Below, in pieces: positions 61,737 to 64,000 of a stretch of 64,000 nt of DNA. Every line of letters starts with the position of its first letter. Position 1 is the stretch's first letter. Made by a program: the position numbers and the translations under genes. This stretch comes from CBDFNN01 sp965250215 (GTDB taxonomy: Bacteria > Bacteroidota > Rhodothermia > Rhodothermales > DATKEJ01), in NCBI GenBank assembly GCA_965250215.1, contig CBDFNN010000004.1:1922001-1986000 (forward strand), given 5' to 3'. The notes beneath the pieces are model-generated. The model ran no database searches. It saw nothing but the letters and a program-made list of their open reading frames with translations, and was not told where the DNA came from.

Positions 61737-62553
61737 AATACTGAGATGCTACGAGGTCTTGCACGACCCCAGATTTACAGAATTCAATAAATGAATTGAC
61801 CAATTCGCTGGGTGCTGCCGTCGTCACGAATATGAGTGGTCTGCTCAGTGGGAAATTTCCAGAAGCGACATTGGCGGAGTTTGCCTCAATCCCGTTAAGA
61901 GGGAGAAGCTTGATCGGAACGCTGTTTTCTATATTTGCTTCTGCCGTTCCAATTGAAACATATCCGATAGCACCTGCCAGCCCAGAAACGGTTTTTATTC
62001 CATGTTCGTTGTCACCGACAATTACGTCTGGCTGGACATCTGGGTTGAACAGATCAAACCTCTCAAGGAAAACCTCGAGTGTTGCTCTGCCTTCCGCCTT
62101 GTGCACAACGGTGATTTCTAGATCTGGACCTCCCAAATCGCTCCAGTTATGATATTTTCCGAGGTAGATGTCGACAACTTGCTCCTTGCTCAACTCCCCA
62201 ATGGGATTCTCCGAGTTTAGAATCAGACCAACCCCATCAGCAGCAATCTGATGCGACACGAGCTTGGTTTCAACATCCTTTAATGCCCTGCTAGCCATGC
62301 CAATGTCGGCTATTCCATTTCTTGCATCTGAGATTCCTTTGCCCGAGCCTCCAGTTTGCACATCGATACGAACACCAGGGTGCAGTTCTTCAAAGCGCTT
62401 TGCCATTTCGCTCGCTAAAGGAGCTAGGGTACTTGATCCAGTGACCACCAATTTTCCATAAAGCCCGTGTGATCCCGAAGCTGAGTGGTCAGTGCCACAG
62501 CCATTCAGAATAAAGCAAAAGAGGAACGCTAAAACGGGAAGTCTCAAGGTCAT
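61723..62553 (-). CDS. pstS: phosphate-binding lipoprotein PstS
   Basis: 276 residues from the ATG at 62553, lipobox FILNGC. VVTGSSTLAPLASEMAKRF and TGGSGKGISDARNGIADIGMASRAL are the phosphate-binding loops. It begins the operon pstSCAB, 68 bp after the SCO1-like gene, so it may share or have its own promoter. Confidence 0.9.
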   Translation of the reverse strand: MTLRLPVLAFLFCFILNGCGTDHSASGSHGLYGKLVVTGSSTLAPLASEMAKRFEELHPGVRIDVQTGGSGKGISDARNGIADIGMASRALKDVETKLVSHQIAADGVGLILNSENPIGELSKEQVVDIYLGKYHNWSDLGGPDLEITVVHKAEGRATLEVFLERFDLFNPDVQPDVIVGDNEHGIKTVSGLAGAIGYVSIGTAEANIENSVPIKLLPLNGIEANSANVASGNFPLSRPLIFVTTAAPSELVNSFIEFCKSGVVQDLVASQYFVSV

Positions 62554-62620
62554 TTTTTGAATTTGGTCATCAACTTGATTTGTTGATTGGCGCTCAGATT
62601 CGTTACGAATGATTGTGGAT

Positions 62621-63460
62621 CTAATGAGATAAATCGCCTCGTTCACGATTGATATGATCAATAACTTCTTGGGGCATCCATCGATTGCCCCTCCAAATCC
62701 GACGGATCACACCTGAATCGGTGACGTGCATCGTGACTAGATTGTGGATGAGTTCCATATCATCTCCCTCTCTTGCGTATTGAATACCGAAGCGGCTGGC
62801 GAAACGATCGATCTCTTCCTTGTCTCCAGTTGCGAAAGTCCAATTGTCTATTTCTTCCGAATAGCGCGATGAATAGGACTTGAGAATTTCTGGCCGGTCG
62901 TATTCAGGATCAATCGAAATGCTAAGAAGATTCAGATTAGTCAGCTTTTCTGCGGCGATCTCAGCGAAATTCTGACTCATCAAGGGACAGAAGTTTGGAA
63001 TCGGACAGCGTGTATAAATGAAACTGACCAAGAGATCTTCACCTTGAAGGTCGGTCAGTGAAAAGGGTCGATTGTCTTGATCAACTAAGCGAAGGCTCGG
63101 GATATTGCTACCAAGTATATCTTCTGGAATCGGAGACACGGAAATATCACGTCTTTTGCTCTTACCCAAAGATTCTGGCTTTTGAGGCCAGGCGTTTCCT
63201 CCTCGCACAACTAGCGTAAATGAAATGCTATCACCAACAACGAAGTCTTTGAAAACCTCCTTCGAGTTGTAAAACGGCATGATCATAGACGGCATGTATC
63301 CCGCGATCTCTCCATGATCGATAATGACAGCATCTTCTCCTATAGAGAAACCTAGGATTGTCCCTCTAACTTCGTATTCTTTTTGCCAAATTTGGAAAAG
63401 GAGGAGCATCAAAAAGGCTAGCAGTAAAGCGAAGCCTCCAATCAATCTTGCTTGCTTCAT
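62621..63460 (-). CDS. SCO1/SenC-type copper protein with extra N-terminal metal site
   Basis: 279 residues, N-terminal anchor (LIGGFALLLAFLMLLLFQ). The thioredoxin-like domain has FIYTRCPIPNFCPLMSQNF (Cu/redox Cys pair) and a conserved His near IHNLVTMHV. Before it, EIAGYMPSMIMPFYN resembles the Met-rich CusF/copper-binding motif. Likely delivers copper to cytochrome oxidase. The ATG directly abuts the icmF stop (TAGATG). Confidence 0.8.
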   Translation of the reverse strand: MKQARLIGGFALLLAFLMLLLFQIWQKEYEVRGTILGFSIGEDAVIIDHGEIAGYMPSMIMPFYNSKEVFKDFVVGDSISFTLVVRGGNAWPQKPESLGKSKRRDISVSPIPEDILGSNIPSLRLVDQDNRPFSLTDLQGEDLLVSFIYTRCPIPNFCPLMSQNFAEIAAEKLTNLNLLSISIDPEYDRPEILKSYSSRYSEEIDNWTFATGDKEEIDRFASRFGIQYAREGDDMELIHNLVTMHVTDSGVIRRIWRGNRWMPQEVIDHINRERGDLSH

Positions 63461-64000
63461 CTACATATTACGTCGGTATTGACCTCCAACTTCAAATAAG
63501 GCTCGTGTGATTTGGCCAAGGGAGCAGAAGCGAACTGTTTCCATCAACTCCTCAAAGATATTACCGTCTTCCAATGCGATTTTCTTTAGACGATCTAGTG
63601 CCTCATCTCGTCGTGCCGGGTGGCGATTCTCGTAGACTTGAAGAGAAGACAGTTGAGCTTGTTTTTCCGAGTCTGTTGATCGCATAAGCTCGACTCTTGT
63701 CTCAGAAGATTTCTTATCAAGCTCATTGACAAATGTGTTTACGCCAACGATGGGAAGGTCGCCCGAGTGTTTTTTGTGCTCATAGTACATGGACTCTTCC
63801 TGAATCTTGCCTCGTTGGTACATCGTCTCCATAGCACCTAGGACGCCACCACGATCATTGATTCTTTCAAACTCAATCAAGACTGCTTCTTCGACCAAGT
63901 CCGTCAATTCTTCAATGATATAGGAGCCTTGAAGCGAATTCTCGTTCATTGCCAGCCCTAATTCCTTATTGATGATCATCTGAATGGCCATCGCTCTTCT
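63461..64000 (-). CDS. icmF: isobutyryl-CoA mutase fused protein, C-terminal end
   Basis: C-terminal 179 codons; the gene runs off the window. DRGGVLGAMETMYQRGKIQEESMYYEHKKHSGDLPIVGVNTFVN and the terminal GGQYRRNM match IcmF, the fused B12-dependent isobutyryl-CoA/methylmalonyl-type mutase with a G-protein chaperone domain. The start is not visible. Confidence 0.85.
   Translation of the reverse strand, partial: RRAMAIQMIINKELGLAMNENSLQGSYIIEELTDLVEEAVLIEFERINDRGGVLGAMETMYQRGKIQEESMYYEHKKHSGDLPIVGVNTFVNELDKKSSETRVELMRSTDSEKQAQLSSLQVYENRHPARRDEALDRLKKIALEDGNIFEELMETVRFCSLGQITRALFEVGGQYRRNM

Overview
The window is a stretch of bacterial chromosome carrying one complete-looking integrated prophage of about 38.6 kb (about 3053-41673). 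The host genes point to the Bacteroidota/Rhodothermota (FCB) side of the tree. Several secreted proteins end in a type IX secretion (T9SS)-style C-terminal domain with the YPNPF pattern, and there are tandem SdrD-B-like surface proteins, a PQQ-type sugar dehydrogenase, an IcmF-type mutase and start sites with A-rich leaders in place of clear Shine-Dalgarno sequences. No species can be named from the sequence alone.

Left host flank (1-3066): a membrane VWA-domain protein cut by the window edge, a two-domain cytidine deaminase, and a tRNA-Leu(UAA) whose 3' end is the phage attachment site. The 15-bp core TCCCGCTCTCGGTAC occurs at the tRNA end (attL) and again at 41659-41673 (attR). Paired 12-bp-spaced TGTAGGC repeats lie just inside each end and look like integrase arm sites.

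Prophage. Nearly everything is on the minus strand. The early operon runs leftward from a divergent control region at about 13.8 kb. It contains small regulators, a C5-cytosine methyltransferase with a long second reading frame, a string of overlapping small genes, a phage tRNA, a replication-type helix-turn-helix gene holding six phased palindromic repeats (a lambda-O-like candidate origin), an excisionase-like gene, the tyrosine integrase, and a HEPN/MltR-like gene beside attL. The only rightward genes are an XRE repressor and a coupled small lipoprotein, which are the likely lysogenic transcript. The accessory block (14.6-19.9 kb) holds a second copy of an early gene, an unknown two-gene cassette, and an EcoRI-like adenine methyltransferase with a DUF262-HNH nuclease, a likely restriction-modification pair. 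The late operon reads leftward from 41.4 kb to 19.9 kb in HK97/siphovirus order: HNH-like, pentapeptide-repeat membrane protein, terS, terL, portal, protease, major capsid protein, head-tail genes, tail tube, tape measure, tail protein, M15 endolysin, holin-like, DUF1353 and a secreted glycosidase-like protein. Three late genes start with Sec-like hydrophobic N termini, including the major capsid protein.

Right host flank (41.7-64 kb): a tandem ABM-like monooxygenase behind TetR-type palindromes; trmL, whose known substrates include tRNA-Leu(UAA); secreted glycosidase and sugar dehydrogenase; two paralogous SdrD-B/T9SS proteins; PhoD-like phosphatase; PfkB kinase; a dual-specificity phosphatase next to a CDP-alcohol phosphotransferase; a Tat-exported amidase; a glycosyltransferase; a split DoxX-like gene; the pstSCAB phosphate transporter; an SCO1-type copper protein and the end of icmF.

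Caution: at least four genes (two phage paralogues, the HNH-like gene and the host DoxX-like gene) appear split by single frameshifts. This may be biology, decay or sequence error; I cannot tell which from one sequence.
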